64,000 nt of DNA from Myrica gale. Lineage: Eukaryota > Streptophyta > Magnoliopsida > Fagales > Myricaceae. The notes under the pieces are model-generated. The model made no database searches, was not told the origin of the DNA, and was given only the letters and a program-made list of their open reading frames with translations. Where the stretch lies: positions 7,834,001-7,898,000 of the forward strand of contig OZ005618.1 of NCBI GenBank assembly GCA_963930655.1, read 5' to 3'. Shown in pieces: positions 48,506-60,186 of this stretch (its first letter is position 1; the number at the start of each line of letters is the position of its first letter). The position numbers and the translations under genes were made by a program.

Positions 48506-49423
48506 TTTGCTTTTCGTGCCTTGAAAGTAGCAATTAACTGATAAAGTTTTAAATCTTCACACCCAGAGTTATTTTGATCACTCGCTATCAACATTGTCAA
48601 AATACATAGCTGACTAGTATATTATATCTTCTACTTAATGGTGAGCACATCCTCATCATCCGGGGATGAAGTCGGGATTTGTTCCTAGGGGACCAAATAT
48701 AGTTTTTGCTTGAAATTAAAAACAATCCTAAAAACATAGGCAATACATAAAATATTCAAATTTTCATTATAATCAAAATAACACTAGTAGAAATTGTCTT
48801 TAGGGAAGGACATTGTCCCTCCCCAAAAACGCAATTTTCGTCTCCAAACACCTTTAGGAACGGAACTGTCCGTCCCTATAGGTGGTGTATCTAAAGGTTT
48901 TTAGGACGGACACATCAGGTTCATCCCTAAAGGCTCCGGTTCGAACCTAATAATAGTTAGGTTCGAACCGATTGTCAAGTCCGTCCCTGAATAGGAGTTT
49001 GGAACATGTTCGCATATTTGGTTCGAACCATTACATTACAAGTTTGAACCTAATAATATACATAGTCAGAACCTGTCCTGGAGAAGTGCGAACCTATTCA
49101 GATAAATCGTTCGAACCGATTTCAAACCCTTCCTATTATGGGTCTAACCTGTTTTCAGGTTAGAACCAGAATATAGTAGTTTCTAACATGTGACCTGGGT
49201 TACAACAAATTTCAAAATTCTACTAATTTTCACCAATTAAATGCAAATTCATCCCAAATAAATATCATCTCATGCTAAAAAATTTATAAATTAAAGTCTC
49301 AAATATACCAAAATATATGTATATATACAACGATCGAAAAGAAAATGTGCAAAGTGAAGCATGGACGAGAAATGTTCTATATACTTGTAACCAAAAAATA
49401 ATAATATGGATCACATAAGAAAA

Positions 49424-51030
49424 CTACAAACCGATGTCGTCAAAAGCACCCGACAAAAATCGTGACAAAAATCGGTCATATCGTGACATCCGCTCCTGCA
49501 TCTCCTCCATCTTTTGTTGCAAACTGTGGATCTCGTGCATGTGGTCTTGACTCTCCTTCTCACAGTCCGCTCTAATCTGCTCCAACTCCAATGGGTCTCC
49601 GTCAATCTCCCCGTCATATCCGCTGTGACGATGAGCAATAAGTGCTAACCGGCCGCACCGAATCACCCAAACCTCTAACGTACCCTCGTTTCTCTCCGAG
49701 GACTTGGGTGAAAACCTCCACATCAGTAAGTGTCCTCCCTTCCATGGTTGCTTGGGCCTCCACTTTCATAATCTTTTCCTACAATGTGAAACACAAAGAA
49801 ATGGAATAAGTGGAGAAAAAAATTCAGCAGCATAACGGCATAAAATCAATCCAGCCCATTTTCTACAAACTAAATATACGTGATTTATATCAATACAAAT
49901 TATTAAATCAAACCAACTCTGGCCAACAAACTACAATGGAACCAAGAACCTGCAAACACTTCCAAAATTGTAACTTCAATGTACAAATGAGATGCAACCA
50001 ACACTGCCAACGAACAACACCTCCAAATTTAAAATCCAATTCACCAACGAAATTGAACCAACACCTCATCTACCAAATCAAATAACAATATAACAACACA
50101 TTTCAACCAACATCTAATTTACTTACAAAATTCGTCCTAGCAGCGTCACATATCCATTCTCCATTCTTGTGCTTGTGTGATGCAGCATATAAGTCAGCAG
50201 GACCCACTTCAGCAGTCTGGACTTCGCCTAGCTATTTGAAAACAAGAAAGCATTCTTGTTACTTTCCAATTATGATTGACAATAAAACTACAATGACAAT
50301 CAATTACCAATTCATGGCGCGTGCGCGCAAATGACTTAGTCCCAGTAGTGTGATATATTGTGAGTTTTCATCTATTTCTTCGGTTTATCTCACTTTTTCC
50401 CTACGTACAATTGCAACAACAAAAGAGATTAGACCATTCAAACCAATGCAATAATTGATACAAAAATGTTATATTTAACAACCAATCACATTTACCTCAT
50501 ATCTTGGGTCAGAAAAAATATTGCACAATTTTGTCAACATTTCGGGCTCCACATCCTCATGTGGGATTTTTAGTGCCTCTTCCTTCGTAGGAAACTTTTT
50601 GTAGTGCATGTGCAAGGTATTCTTGAATTTTCGGTACCGGGTCACCATTAACCTATTTACTGTACACACGTCCTCCACCCAATCATAGTTAAGTCCAAAA
50701 TCATCCTGTAATGTTGACATAAGATGTTAATATTATAAATTACCCATGATTACTGCAATTCATTAATTATAATATACCTGAAGACAAGCCTTGATGTATT
50801 TTTTCGTCTCGGTGGACATCCCCCCAACTCCAAGTCGCCATATCCACCAGCCTCCGAACCAGTACCCCTACCCTGTTATAAAGCTTACTAGCATTGTTAC
50901 CAATGTCAGCAAGCGTGCCATCAGGTATCTCAACAACCAGCTTGCCTGTTCCCACTACCTTATACCTGTCCAAATCCACCCCGCGTGTCTTACCGCGCTT
51001 CCTCTTGCTAATGGGTGTAGCTACAATCAC
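49424..51030 (-). pseudogene. TNP1-like Transposase_24 protein of the CACTA element
   Basis: At least four exons. 51030-50767 includes KRGKTRGVDLDRYKVVGTGK and VEIPDGTLADIGNNASKL. Around 50720-50499 is the NRLMVTRYRKFKNTLHMHYK core. 50228-50127 has proper splice borders and encodes GPADLYAASHKHKNGEWICD. From 49778 come VFTQVLGEKRGYVRGLGDSV and then, in another frame, a coiled coil with SQDHMHEIHSLQQKMEEMQE. This order is that of Transposase_24 (plant TNP1-type), thought to bind subterminal repeats and TIRs. The frame change near 49620 separates the RGYVRGLG block from the coiled coil. The family is clear; whether a full product is made is doubtful. Confidence 0.8.
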
Positions 51031-51234
51031 AACACCTTAACAATGGTCAATACAATAAAGTAATGTTAACATTATTCGGTATAACAGTACATTGTTACAT
51101 TATACCTGTAACGAGGCTCCTTGTACCCGTCATCGAAAATAAACTCTGCACCAACATAGAAACCTATACAATTACACAGGTATAATTAATCATATAGAAA
51201 CATATACATCATGTAATGCAACACATCATACTTA

Positions 51235-51400
51235 TCACTCATCGTCTGTATCGTGGTCGCTAAGCAAAATGTCATCCACCCATTCTTCCTTATCTTCATC
51301 CTCGTCCTTGTCCTCCTCATCTTCATCCTCGTCCTCATCCTCCTCTTCTTCCTCCTTTTCTTCGTCGTCCAAGTCATCGTCAACGATGTCCTCCACTTCG
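51235..51400 (-). repeat. Acidic-tail microsatellite (GAN repeats) inside the TNP2-like gene
   Basis: A GAC/GAG/GAA-rich run encodes the DEDEDEDEEDKDEDEDKEE tail after DUF4216. On the other strand it reads as a poly-Ser frame, which is a shadow. Confidence 0.8.
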
Positions 51401-52562
51401 ATTTGTGCTGACCAGGACCAACTCAAAGCAAAATCTAAGTCGTTCACAGGATTTGGTTGTATGTCATCTCGACACAAGGGAACCATATTATAACAATACA
51501 AATCAACGAATAATGAGAACGATTCCATCTCCTGGTACGCCTCGGGATTTGGTAAGTCGTCACCCTCCTCAACAACATCATCTACAACCATGGGAAATTC
51601 CTCAATGCTTTTGTTGATCACCCTCTGTACGACACGCCAAGGACCTCTATAGAATACTTGACTCACCTGAGTCGCCAATACAAATGGATCATCCTTATAC
51701 CACAAACGAGACTTATTAACACTTGTGAAGTGTGCATCAGTCCGAATGTCATTGACCTCATCACCAACATTAAACCAATCACACATAAAGACGTACACTA
51801 CATTACCACTCACATACCGTAACCTCAAAATATCTACCAGGACTCCATAATAGTCTATGGTGTCTACCCCATACTCCCCCCGACAATACACTCCACTATT
51901 TTGGGTTTTTCTTCGCTGCTCTCGCTCAACAGTGTGGTACCTTGTCCCCATTCAAGGTGATTTGGGCAACTTTCCCTCGGTGTCACCTATTGGTCTACTA
52001 AACAATCCTAATATCCAATTAAATGCCCGTACACTCATATTTGTTTCCTTCTTTGTATGCATCATCTCCACAATAAACGACAACCTACTAAATTCCTTAC
52101 ACCCCAGAAATAAGTGCTCCTCAAGATCAGCCCATAACCTAGTAAACTTTTTTCCATGCATCGATGCGAACCATGTATATCACTATCTACATTGCCCTCC
52201 ACACCAGCAGTCTCAAACACCTGTGCCTCTACATCTTCTAACATTTGCTCCATATCACTGGTTTGTTTGACGCCCCCCAATCCCGGTCTACAAATGCCTC
52301 GTTATGGACCTGCGGTTCGTGTAATCCAAATATCTCCCCCTGGTGAACCCACCTAGTGTAGCTCGGATCAATCACTTTTATCAAATAAATGATTCTCTAC
52401 TGTTGCTAAGGTTTCTCTATAAACATTTTTGCAATTCTTTCAAGGACACATAACCTTTTCATCCACAGCCACAACTTTCTCTGCACAATCCATGAACTGA
52501 CCTATACCCTTGATAAACACAGCACTAAGACGGTTCTTTGCAAGCATCCAAGTCTTATCCAT
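51235..52562 (-). pseudogene. TNP2-like CACTA transposase lacking its catalytic core
   Basis: Begins MDKTWMLAKN at 52562 with VMCPC-like wording: the Transpos_assoc (PF13963) N-terminal domain of TNP2. Around 52160-51960 is KFTRLWADLEEHLFLGCKEF, the segment before the catalytic domain. Then, from 51951, comes a DUF4216 domain (KTQNSGVYCRGEYG, IDYYGVL, FTSVNKSRLWYKDDPFVLAT, QVFY) and a long acidic tail of D/E/K. The several-hundred-residue DDE (Transposase_21) region that should lie between is absent, an internal deletion. The 238-residue DUF4216 part is uninterrupted. No active transposase can come from this gene. Confidence 0.88.
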
Positions 52563-52679
52563 GATATTATACCTATACCATTCAATGTACAATGCCAACA
52601 TTAACTGTATAAAACGGCTCTGGCCCATATTCTTTTTTTGAATTTTTTTATTTAATTTTCTGGTTCTGGAACGCAAAAA

Positions 52680-53895
52680 TAGTTCGAATCGGTTTAACCC
52701 GGTTCGAACCTGTTACAACAGTTCGAACCTTCACAGTTACGGTTCGAACCTATTATAAAGGAGTTCGGACTTCTTACAACCGATTCTAACCTGATTTTAC
52801 AGTCAGAACCTTAAATAAGGCTCTGACTACACACTAACAGTTTGTAACCGTAAAGATAACACCTTCCAACCCGTTAAGTGAACCGGTTCTACCCTCTAAA
52901 AATTAGGTTCGAACCTCAAGTTTATAGGTTAGAACCGGTTCACACAGAGAACCCAAAATATCGCAGTTCATAACATTGAAATCCAACAAAAACACTCACA
53001 ATCACCAACGAAGCATGAAAATAACAACACAATATGAACGACGATACATACAAACTGATTTCCAAGGCCACAAGTTGGCGGATTTTGTCCCTCTTTACTT
53101 CTCCTCTTTTCCTCTCCACTTCTCCTTCCTATTTCCCTTTCATCCACCACTCTCAATAAAAACACCAACTTCAATGTTGGGAAGCACACCCCGAAACTAA
53201 TTGTTCACAGAAAGACAAATCAACTTATTAGTAAACACAACTCACCAAATGACGCCGCTCCTTATCTTCTAACACGGCAGCCCCGACTGGTTCAGACAAA
53301 GTGAACACTCAGGGGTTGTCTGATTTTTTCCAGCTCCGACAAACAGGTTTGAGCCTAATTACCACAGTTCGAACGGGTTCCATTAACGAGACGACGTCGC
53401 TGTGACCCTAATCAAATCGGTTCACACGTATACGTAACCGGTTCGAACCTATTACCGAATCCCAAATTTTTGCCAAAAATTAGGCGCTTTCCTCCTTCCG
53501 CCAATTTATAAGTTCGAATTATACCAATGTCACGTTCGAACTTCTATATTAAGTTCTAACAATTTATAATACGTTTTAACAGGTTAACTTACAAATAAGC
53601 GGATATCTGTTCGGACGTCTCTTAATATGTTAGAACCTATTAGGAAGGTCGAACCTACCTATATACGTTCAAACCTGATAAGATCCAAAAAAATAATCGG
53701 TAGTTACGGTTAGAACCTATTAATAACGGGTTCGCAAAGGTAGAACCAGTTCTAAACGCTCCTTATAAGGTTAGAACGTGTTCATACCAGTTCCAACTAT
53801 TTAATTATGGTCCTCGAACGGGTAAACGTGGCATCGTTTAACGTCCAACCCGTTCGAACCTGTTAATGATTTAGTTCGAACCTGTTAGGATTTAT
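52680..53895. repeat. GGTTCGAACC palindrome cluster inside the CACTA
   Basis: Dozens of 10-bp words GGTTCGAACC and one- or two-base variants (GTTCGAACCTGTTA, GGTTAGAACC, AGTTCGAACC) in both orientations. Further clusters lie at 48950-49190, 55600-55860 and 56160-56700. Because the clusters sit near both ends and upstream of the TNP2 start, they are candidate binding sites of the TNP1-type protein. Confidence 0.85.
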
Positions 53896-54593
53896 TTTTT
53901 AGCATTGTTTCTTTTGTGTATTTATATTGTTTCTTTTAAATTCTTTTACAAAAGCAAGAATAATAAGATTAAGTTTACTAAAGCGGTTTCAGTTTCTATA
54001 AGTTTGTATAAATTTATTTGCTATTTTATTTATCTTTTTCGAAAATAAATATTCCAATTATCTTAGAAAATAATATTTTGTCATGATTATGTAACAAATC
54101 ATACAATATTAATTTATCACAATGTGTCATGGGCTATTTGAAATTGTCGTAGACGTATAGTAGTGAGTATACAAAAACACATATAGTCACAAAAGAGGTA
54201 TAGATACGTCATGTTGCATTTCATGAAAGTCCATATCGGGTATACATAAAAATATAATGGACATGTACAAAAAGCCCGTATGCAACCAGCAAATAAAGCA
54301 AGCTAAAAGAAAAAAAAAAGCAAAACATGCGGGAGACTGGACGCACAGCTAGTCGTCGCCCTTGGCTACCTTTCCCAGCACACTGAGAGAGTATCACAGG
54401 CAAAGTCGGCTACCAACTCATTAGCATTGAGTTGTTCCGTCTGTGCAGTCTAAGTCATGTAGATCGCATCCAACTGCGCCTGCTGGGCGTCTTGCGTGGC
54501 TCGGATAACATCTAACTGCTTCTGTTGTGCTTCCAACCGCTCCTGCAAGCCAGTGAGAATTGGCAGCAACGCCTTGAGTCTGTCCCTGAGCTA

Positions 54594-55536
54594 CTCCTGT
54601 GACTCGAGGAAACTGGTGGCCCAAGTCAGTGGCTCGTCCCCAAAACTTGGCAACATAGCAGGAATGTGACCGAGTCCCTGTCGGATCGCGGCGCGACTTC
54701 GAGCAAGGGTGTTTGCATTAATCACCCCCCTCGGCTTCTGCCGATCGTCTCCTGGATAAGTCGGGCAACCTGTAAGATTGGAGAAGCAATTACTAGATAT
54801 ACTTGAAACAAAAATCAAAAATCAAAATTTTTAGTAAACACGAACCTGCTGCATCATATATACTCGTAATGAGGAGCCCGAAAGGAAGAGAGTCCTTGTC
54901 CACAGAGTCTGCTGCCTCCCGGGCCAACTTAAACATGTACCCGGGTAGCTCCATATGCACCCCACGGACCAGTCGTACCATGAGCCTCGCCCGCTCAAAA
55001 TTCAACTCCGTCGTTCGTTTCCTCGGGTCGATGTTTTAGGCCACAATGATGTGCAACATCCTGAAGAAGTCGTTCAAGGTCTTGTGCACTGTGTGCGGTG
55101 CTCCTGGCACATTCTCCGTGCTCTCGGTGTAGAGCCGAAAGAGGTCGAACCGCTCCAGCGGGGCTAGGTCCTCCAACTCAGGAATTGCCGGTCCCTCTGG
55201 CCGAGGGATCCTGAGGAACTCGGAAATCTGCTGGGCAGAAAAAGTGACCGTGATGTCCCGAACAATCAGTGCGTGAGCAGCTCCATTAGCCCTACATAAA
55301 TTTCGGACTACTAGCAATGAGATCGTGCCATACTGAACTGTGACGGGATCCGAGCCCCGAGAGTGGATCACGTCGTGTATGGTCCTACCCTCGAAGTTGA
55401 GCCCCACGAGCTCCAACGGCCGATCCTCCCTCTCCATTTGGATCGAGCGGCCCAAAATCAACTGACGGCAGTCCTCAAATGTCACAGGCTGGTCCGCGTT
55501 AGCCAAGCTGTGTCTAGCACGCTTTCCACGAGGCAT
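54594..55536 (-). pseudogene. Accessory 'putative plant transposon protein' ORF
   Basis: The first 166 residues (55536-55036) start MPRGKRARHSLANADQ, contain LGRSIQMEREDRPLELVGLN, FEGRTIHDVIHSRG and VTFSAQQISEFLRIPRPEGP, and end HKTLNDFFRML. The same frame continues after a stop with FERARLMVRLVRGV and SLPFGLLITSIYDAAG, then a spliced exon (54770-54594) ending GDEPLTWATSFLESQE. Wording and order match the plant-only family PF20167 found beside transposon genes; its function is unknown. It is oriented with the transposase genes and lies between the right end and TNP2, so it is cargo or an accessory gene. Confidence 0.65.
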
Positions 55537-55756
55537 TTTTGTCTAAAATCTGAAATTTAAGAAAAAAAACAATTCTGTCGGAAACAGTTCTCACAAGAAA
55601 ATAACAGGTTCAAATCAAAATGAAAAAATAAAACAAAAAAGAAATAGGTTTTAACTTGTAAATGTATGTGCGAACCTGTTTGTACGATCAAACCATTATT
55701 TAACAGGTTCTAACCTTTATTTTTTCGGTTCTAACATTGAAATAACAAGCTCTAAC

Positions 55757-56059
55757 CTAATACGAATAAACACAACCGGTTCTAACCAAACAAAAATTCG
55801 AATCTAAATCAGAAAACCATAACACATAAGACACCAGTTCTAACCTCTGCACAAGATGGGGGTTCCTGCAAAAATAGAGACCGTGGGCCGGGCAACCCAC
55901 GGTGGCCTCATTAGGTGGTGGCTCTTCCACCAGCACGGTGGAAAACCATTGGTATATAACGATAAAAAAACAACGCCAAACAAACACTTCCAAAATCGAG
56001 TTTTGGGGCTTACCGGAGAAGAGGGGTGGAGACGGGGGAGAGATGGGGTGCTCTGTCAT
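55757..56059 (-). other. Open frame near the CACTA right end, unidentified
   Basis: A 100-residue frame starts MTEHPISPPSPPLFSGKPQ, about 0.93 kb inside the right terminus and reading away from it, upstream of the accessory ORF. It could be a first exon or leader of the element's transcript. No family is recognised. Confidence 0.3.
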
Positions 56060-58649
56060 AACGGCAGAGAGGAGAATGTGGCAGCTCCTTTAGGGTAACG
56101 TTCGGAGAGGAGAATCTGTGGGGAAAGGCGATGGATTTCGTCCCTGGAGAGAGAACCGGTTCGACTAAAATCATCATTCAAACTGGTTCGAACTGTTTAT
56201 AACACGTTCGGGACACGCGTCAAGGGTCAATCAGTTGAAATTTTTCCAAACGATTTCGGACTTCTTATTTTTAAGTTCGAACGTAATCGATATTGAAAGA
56301 GCGGGAGTCCTCAACATTACAAACCGGTTCGTACATAATAATATTCGGTTCTCACCATTGTCTCTGATAAGTACGAACGAGTTCATTATAGGTTACAGCC
56401 GTTTTGCTCAATCGAAGGTTCGCACGTGTTCCAATAAGGTTCTAACCAGGAAAGCCAACAAGTTCTCACATTGATTATATGGGTTAAAACCGTTTCGGGC
56501 CACGTATTAAACTTAGTTCGAACCTATTAGTCACAGGAAGAGAGGGTGTCGTGCACTTTCAGTTAACCAGTGCGAACCTATTTATATTAAGTGCGAACGT
56601 GTTCATTGTTCTAGGTGCGAACCTATTAATGGTAGGTTTGAACTGGCTTATTAGGTTTGAACCTTATTAGTAGCAGTTCGAACCCGTTACATTTTTAGGA
56701 ACGGACACCGTCCGTCCCTAATATCTTCCCGCCATATAGTGGGAAACTTTTATGGATGGGTTAGTCCTGTTCGTCCCTAAAAGGTTTACCTTTAGGGACG
56801 GACGTTTTCAGTCCGTCCCTAAAAGACCATCATTAGGGACAAACATTTGTGTCTGTCCCTAAAAAGTGTTTTGTAGATGGATTTAGGGACGAACAAATTT
56901 TTTCGTCCCTAAAAGGAACCTTTAGGGACGGATTTATGTTCGTTCCTAAAACTGTTCGTCTCTAAAGGCAAAACTTCTACTAGTGTAAGCAACAAGCCAA
57001 TAAGTATACCCTCCTTATTTCATCACGTTTTTCATTGGATAATTTAATATTTGAGAGCGTAAAACAGGGTCACGTTCTAAAGTAAATAAGTCAACTTTTT
57101 CATATCAAGCTCTAGGTGTATAAGTTTCTTCAGGTCGAGCTCTAGATGTAATATTTTCTCCGGAGGCTAAATTACCCCACTGGTCCCTAGGGTATGACCA
57201 ATTCTCAGATTGGTACCTAGGGTAATGTTTTTCTTGTAGGGACTCCTAGGGTTTGGAATGTTTCCAACATTGATCCTCTGTTAGATAAGATAACGGATTT
57301 TGCTTACGTGGCTGACTTAAACAGCGACACGTGTCATTTTTTTGCCACCTCAGTTAAAAAAAATTGAAAAATAAAATACGTATAGAATGTAAATGGTGAC
57401 TCAATTACCTGCCAAAGAATAAGCTCATTTTCATCCTTTCAAGTTAATGAACGTATCTATCTCGAATGTTAACCCATTTTCAGTGAACCCAAAATCCCCA
57501 ATTTCCCAGCCCTAGTTTTCGAACCAGAGAAAACCTCTTTTGTCGACGATCTGTGTGTGAGCTTAGTGTGGGCAGCATCAGATACATCTAGGCGAACGTT
57601 CTCAACGATTTGTTCATGAACCCATTTTCATGACCACTGATTTGTCAAAGTGTAGTGGAAGCTTCTAGTATGCGACAAAGGTAATAGGCTATAGTCACTC
57701 CTTTTATCTTTTTCTTCTCAATGTTATAAACTATGCAGAATCTTCCGTTACTGGGTTTGTTTACTTAAAGTGGACATCAGATTATATGTGGCAACAGTTT
57801 ATTTAAAGTGGACAGTAGTATATTTCGTTTTCGTTTTCTTTGTCTTTTTCTTTTAATTAAAATGGACAACAATATATTTCGTTTTCTTTGTCTTTGCCTT
57901 TTATTTAAAGTGGAAAACAGTATATTTAAAGTGTATTGTGATAGTGAGGAGATAAATGTTGTCGAGGGACCACTATGTGATTGTTTGAAACTTTCCTGAA
58001 GCAAATGGTCCCTCTTTTGTCAGTGCTTTGTTTATTTTCTTGTGTCAGAGAGAGAAAATAGTGGTCCCTTCTTTGTCCATATTCGGATTGTTTGTCTATT
58101 ATTGTATAAGTGGTTAGTTTGTATATGGTTTGCTGATGTAATCGTCCCTAGAGTTTTGAAATTATTGTTGTCGAAGTTGTATACGCTGGAGACTTTGATC
58201 CAAACTACTTATCGATCACACATTTGTGGAAGTTTGTAAAAGAGGATCTGAAGTATTATGAGCCCGTGGACCTATGGTGTAACTTTGATAGGGAACCTTT
58301 TGAGCGCGGGATCCCAACCATCCCAACTATCCCAACCCAGGAGATCTCTACGGAAGTAGGGACCAGCTGATGGTAGCAATTCGATGTTGTGATTTTTATG
58401 GAGGATGGGGAGTGTTGAAAAGAAAGTTGTTTGGGTGTTAATATTTAGATGCTGGTTAGTAATTTAGTTTGGGAATGTGTTTTGGGATGCAGGTTTGTAA
58501 CTGAATAGAGATGATGATGATGATGGTCTGTAATGCTCATTTGAGTACTATTTTTGGTAATGTAACAATGCCGATGAATGTAATCATAAGCTTATTACTG
58601 TTTTGGAACTGAATAGAGCTGATGAATGTAATCATAAGCATTTTTCAAA

Positions 58650-58850
58650 TTATGCATATGAATATGTTTTTGGTGCAGATTTGGTGCAATTTGGTCACTA
58701 AATTTATTATTGCAGATTTTGTATTTGGTACATATTTGGTGCAATTTTTTGGTACATATTTGGTGCAGATTTGGTCTATAAATCTATTGCATGTGCATAT
58801 TTGGTCTGTAATTTTATATTTGGTGCAGATTTGGTACCATTTTACAGCTT
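58650..58850. repeat. Degenerate short tandem repeat
   Basis: The phrase ATATTTGGTGCAGATTTGGT and shortened versions recur about ten times in 200 bp inside the MULE. Confidence 0.75.
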
Positions 58851-59082
58851 GTACAGAATGGAAATGAGAGGTACATAATGTGCAGCAAGTAAATAGACAA
58901 ATTTGATTGCACGAAATGGTTACAAAACAACCTCATTGCCTTCGAATTCACAAAATTAGAGGGGTCAAACTGACTGATATCCATACAAAACAAAATAGAC
59001 AAACAGAAGTACACTTTCAAACCCATCTCAACCTACATCATACAACTACGACTAATTCAACAATAAAGGTCACTGCAGTGGT

Positions 59083-60186
59083 TTAAGTAGAAATGACCCA
59101 GACCCAACCAACAAACATCCCAGAACCCAATAAAAGGATTTTCAGCTGCTTTTCCTTTGCCTTTGATTTACGAAACTCCTCCTCCATTATCTTCAACTCC
59201 TCCTCCTTCATCTTCATTTCCTCCTCCATGATCTTCATCTTCCTTACCATACTAGCAATGGCATCTTCCCCACATGCAAAAGGAGGGGGGTCAATCCATT
59301 CAAAATAGTTATAGGCCAAATGCCTCTACACATTGGAGAAAAAATTGGTTGTCAGATTTCGAGAACAAACCTCAGTTTTAACTCACAGGCAGCAAGTAAA
59401 TGAAATATTTTAAGCACTAAATGCAAATGAATCTCAAATTCTTCATAAGGAAAAAGTAGGACATACCTAGAAATAATAAGAAACTGACCAGAATGAGTTT
59501 TTTCCCTTAATTTCTGGAGAACTAAGAGAACAATATGAAACTGACCTATCTAAGAGGGTTTTATGAGGTTTGATCTCAATATGTGTTTCCCTGTTGCAGT
59601 GAACTATGTTATCTTTGGTTAGCTGAAATCTTCATAAGCTCCGAACAGTTTAACATTTCATATACACTAGTGCTTCACAACATAAAGCTTGAGTTTACAC
59701 ACTAGCTTTGAAACTCAGATATTCGTTGCACTTATTGCGTTCATTTTTCTTGAGATAAAATCTAAAATTTGTGTAAATTCAATATAAAAGGACCCCTGTA
59801 TAGAAATCTTTTCTCAAGGTGAATACAATACAGAGTATAATTTAGAACAAAAATATCGCAGCATCTGAAGGGTCTACTTTTACTTGCCATGAATCAATTG
59901 ACTTATTATAGCTCAGGATTAAGTAACTCTGAAAGGAAGAGAGAAAGAGTAAGAAGATATAAATTAGTTGAATGACAATTATTGCACGCAGTCAAAGATC
60001 AGTAAACTGGAAGAAATATCAACACTGAAGAAAGAATGGATTCCCCTCTGTTTTGCTCGTCCTCATCCCTGCCTTTAGCCCAGAGAAGCACACACGTGAG
60101 TTGTCGTGAACCTCCAGCTTCGTCGATGCCACTCCACCATTGCTACCATCGCTCGCAGAGGAAGAGGATGATACGCTCCTGGACAT
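59083..60186 (-). CDS. GRF-type zinc-finger protein with coiled coil and C-terminal membrane anchor (MULE-borne)
   Basis: Exon 1 starts at the ATG at 60186 (MSRSVSSSSSASDGS) and holds the first half of a GRF zinc finger: VCFSGLKAGMRTSKTEGNP. Exon 2 (about 59325-59083) gives YNYFEWIDPPP, a charged coiled coil (MKIMEEEMKMKEEELKIMEE) and a C-terminal hydrophobic tail LKILLLGSGMFVGWVW. This layout is that of the small plant GRF zinc-finger proteins of unknown role. Acceptor choice is open (tag or tagag near 59330); the second keeps the frame with a donor at GTGTTGA. Oddities: the usual C.CG knuckle reads CFSG and the GRRF.GC block is missing, so zinc binding is probably lost. It starts 420 bp inside the right end of a MULE and reads away from it. 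A near-intact but probably decaying copy. Confidence 0.65.

Larger units (their letters stand above)
48782..56985 (-). mobile_element. CACTA element with TNP1- and TNP2-type genes, internally deleted
   Basis: Begins CACTAGTAGAAATTG and ends CAAAACTTCTACTAGTG. It is flanked by the perfect 3-bp duplication TAA (48779-48781 and 56986-56988). Subterminal words TTTAGGGACGGAC / GTCCGTCCCTAAA lie at both ends (48800-48980 and 56690-56970), with GGTTCGAACC-type palindromes inside them. Genes run on the minus strand: an accessory ORF (55536-54594), TNP2-like (52562-51235) and TNP1/Transposase_24-like (51030-49424). The TNP2 catalytic part is missing, so the 8.2-kb element is non-autonomous, but it may still make the DNA-binding protein. 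Confidence 0.95.

Noticed and set aside
51269-51493. Plus-strand frame with a long Ser run
   Set aside because: It is the antisense of the acidic D/E tail and spacer of the TNP2-like gene, whose minus frame has a recognisable DUF4216 domain.
48940-56700. GGTTCGAACC words as possible tRNA genes
   Set aside because: There is no A box, acceptor stem or anticodon arm around them, and they come in long alternating-orientation runs as in CACTA subterminal repeats.
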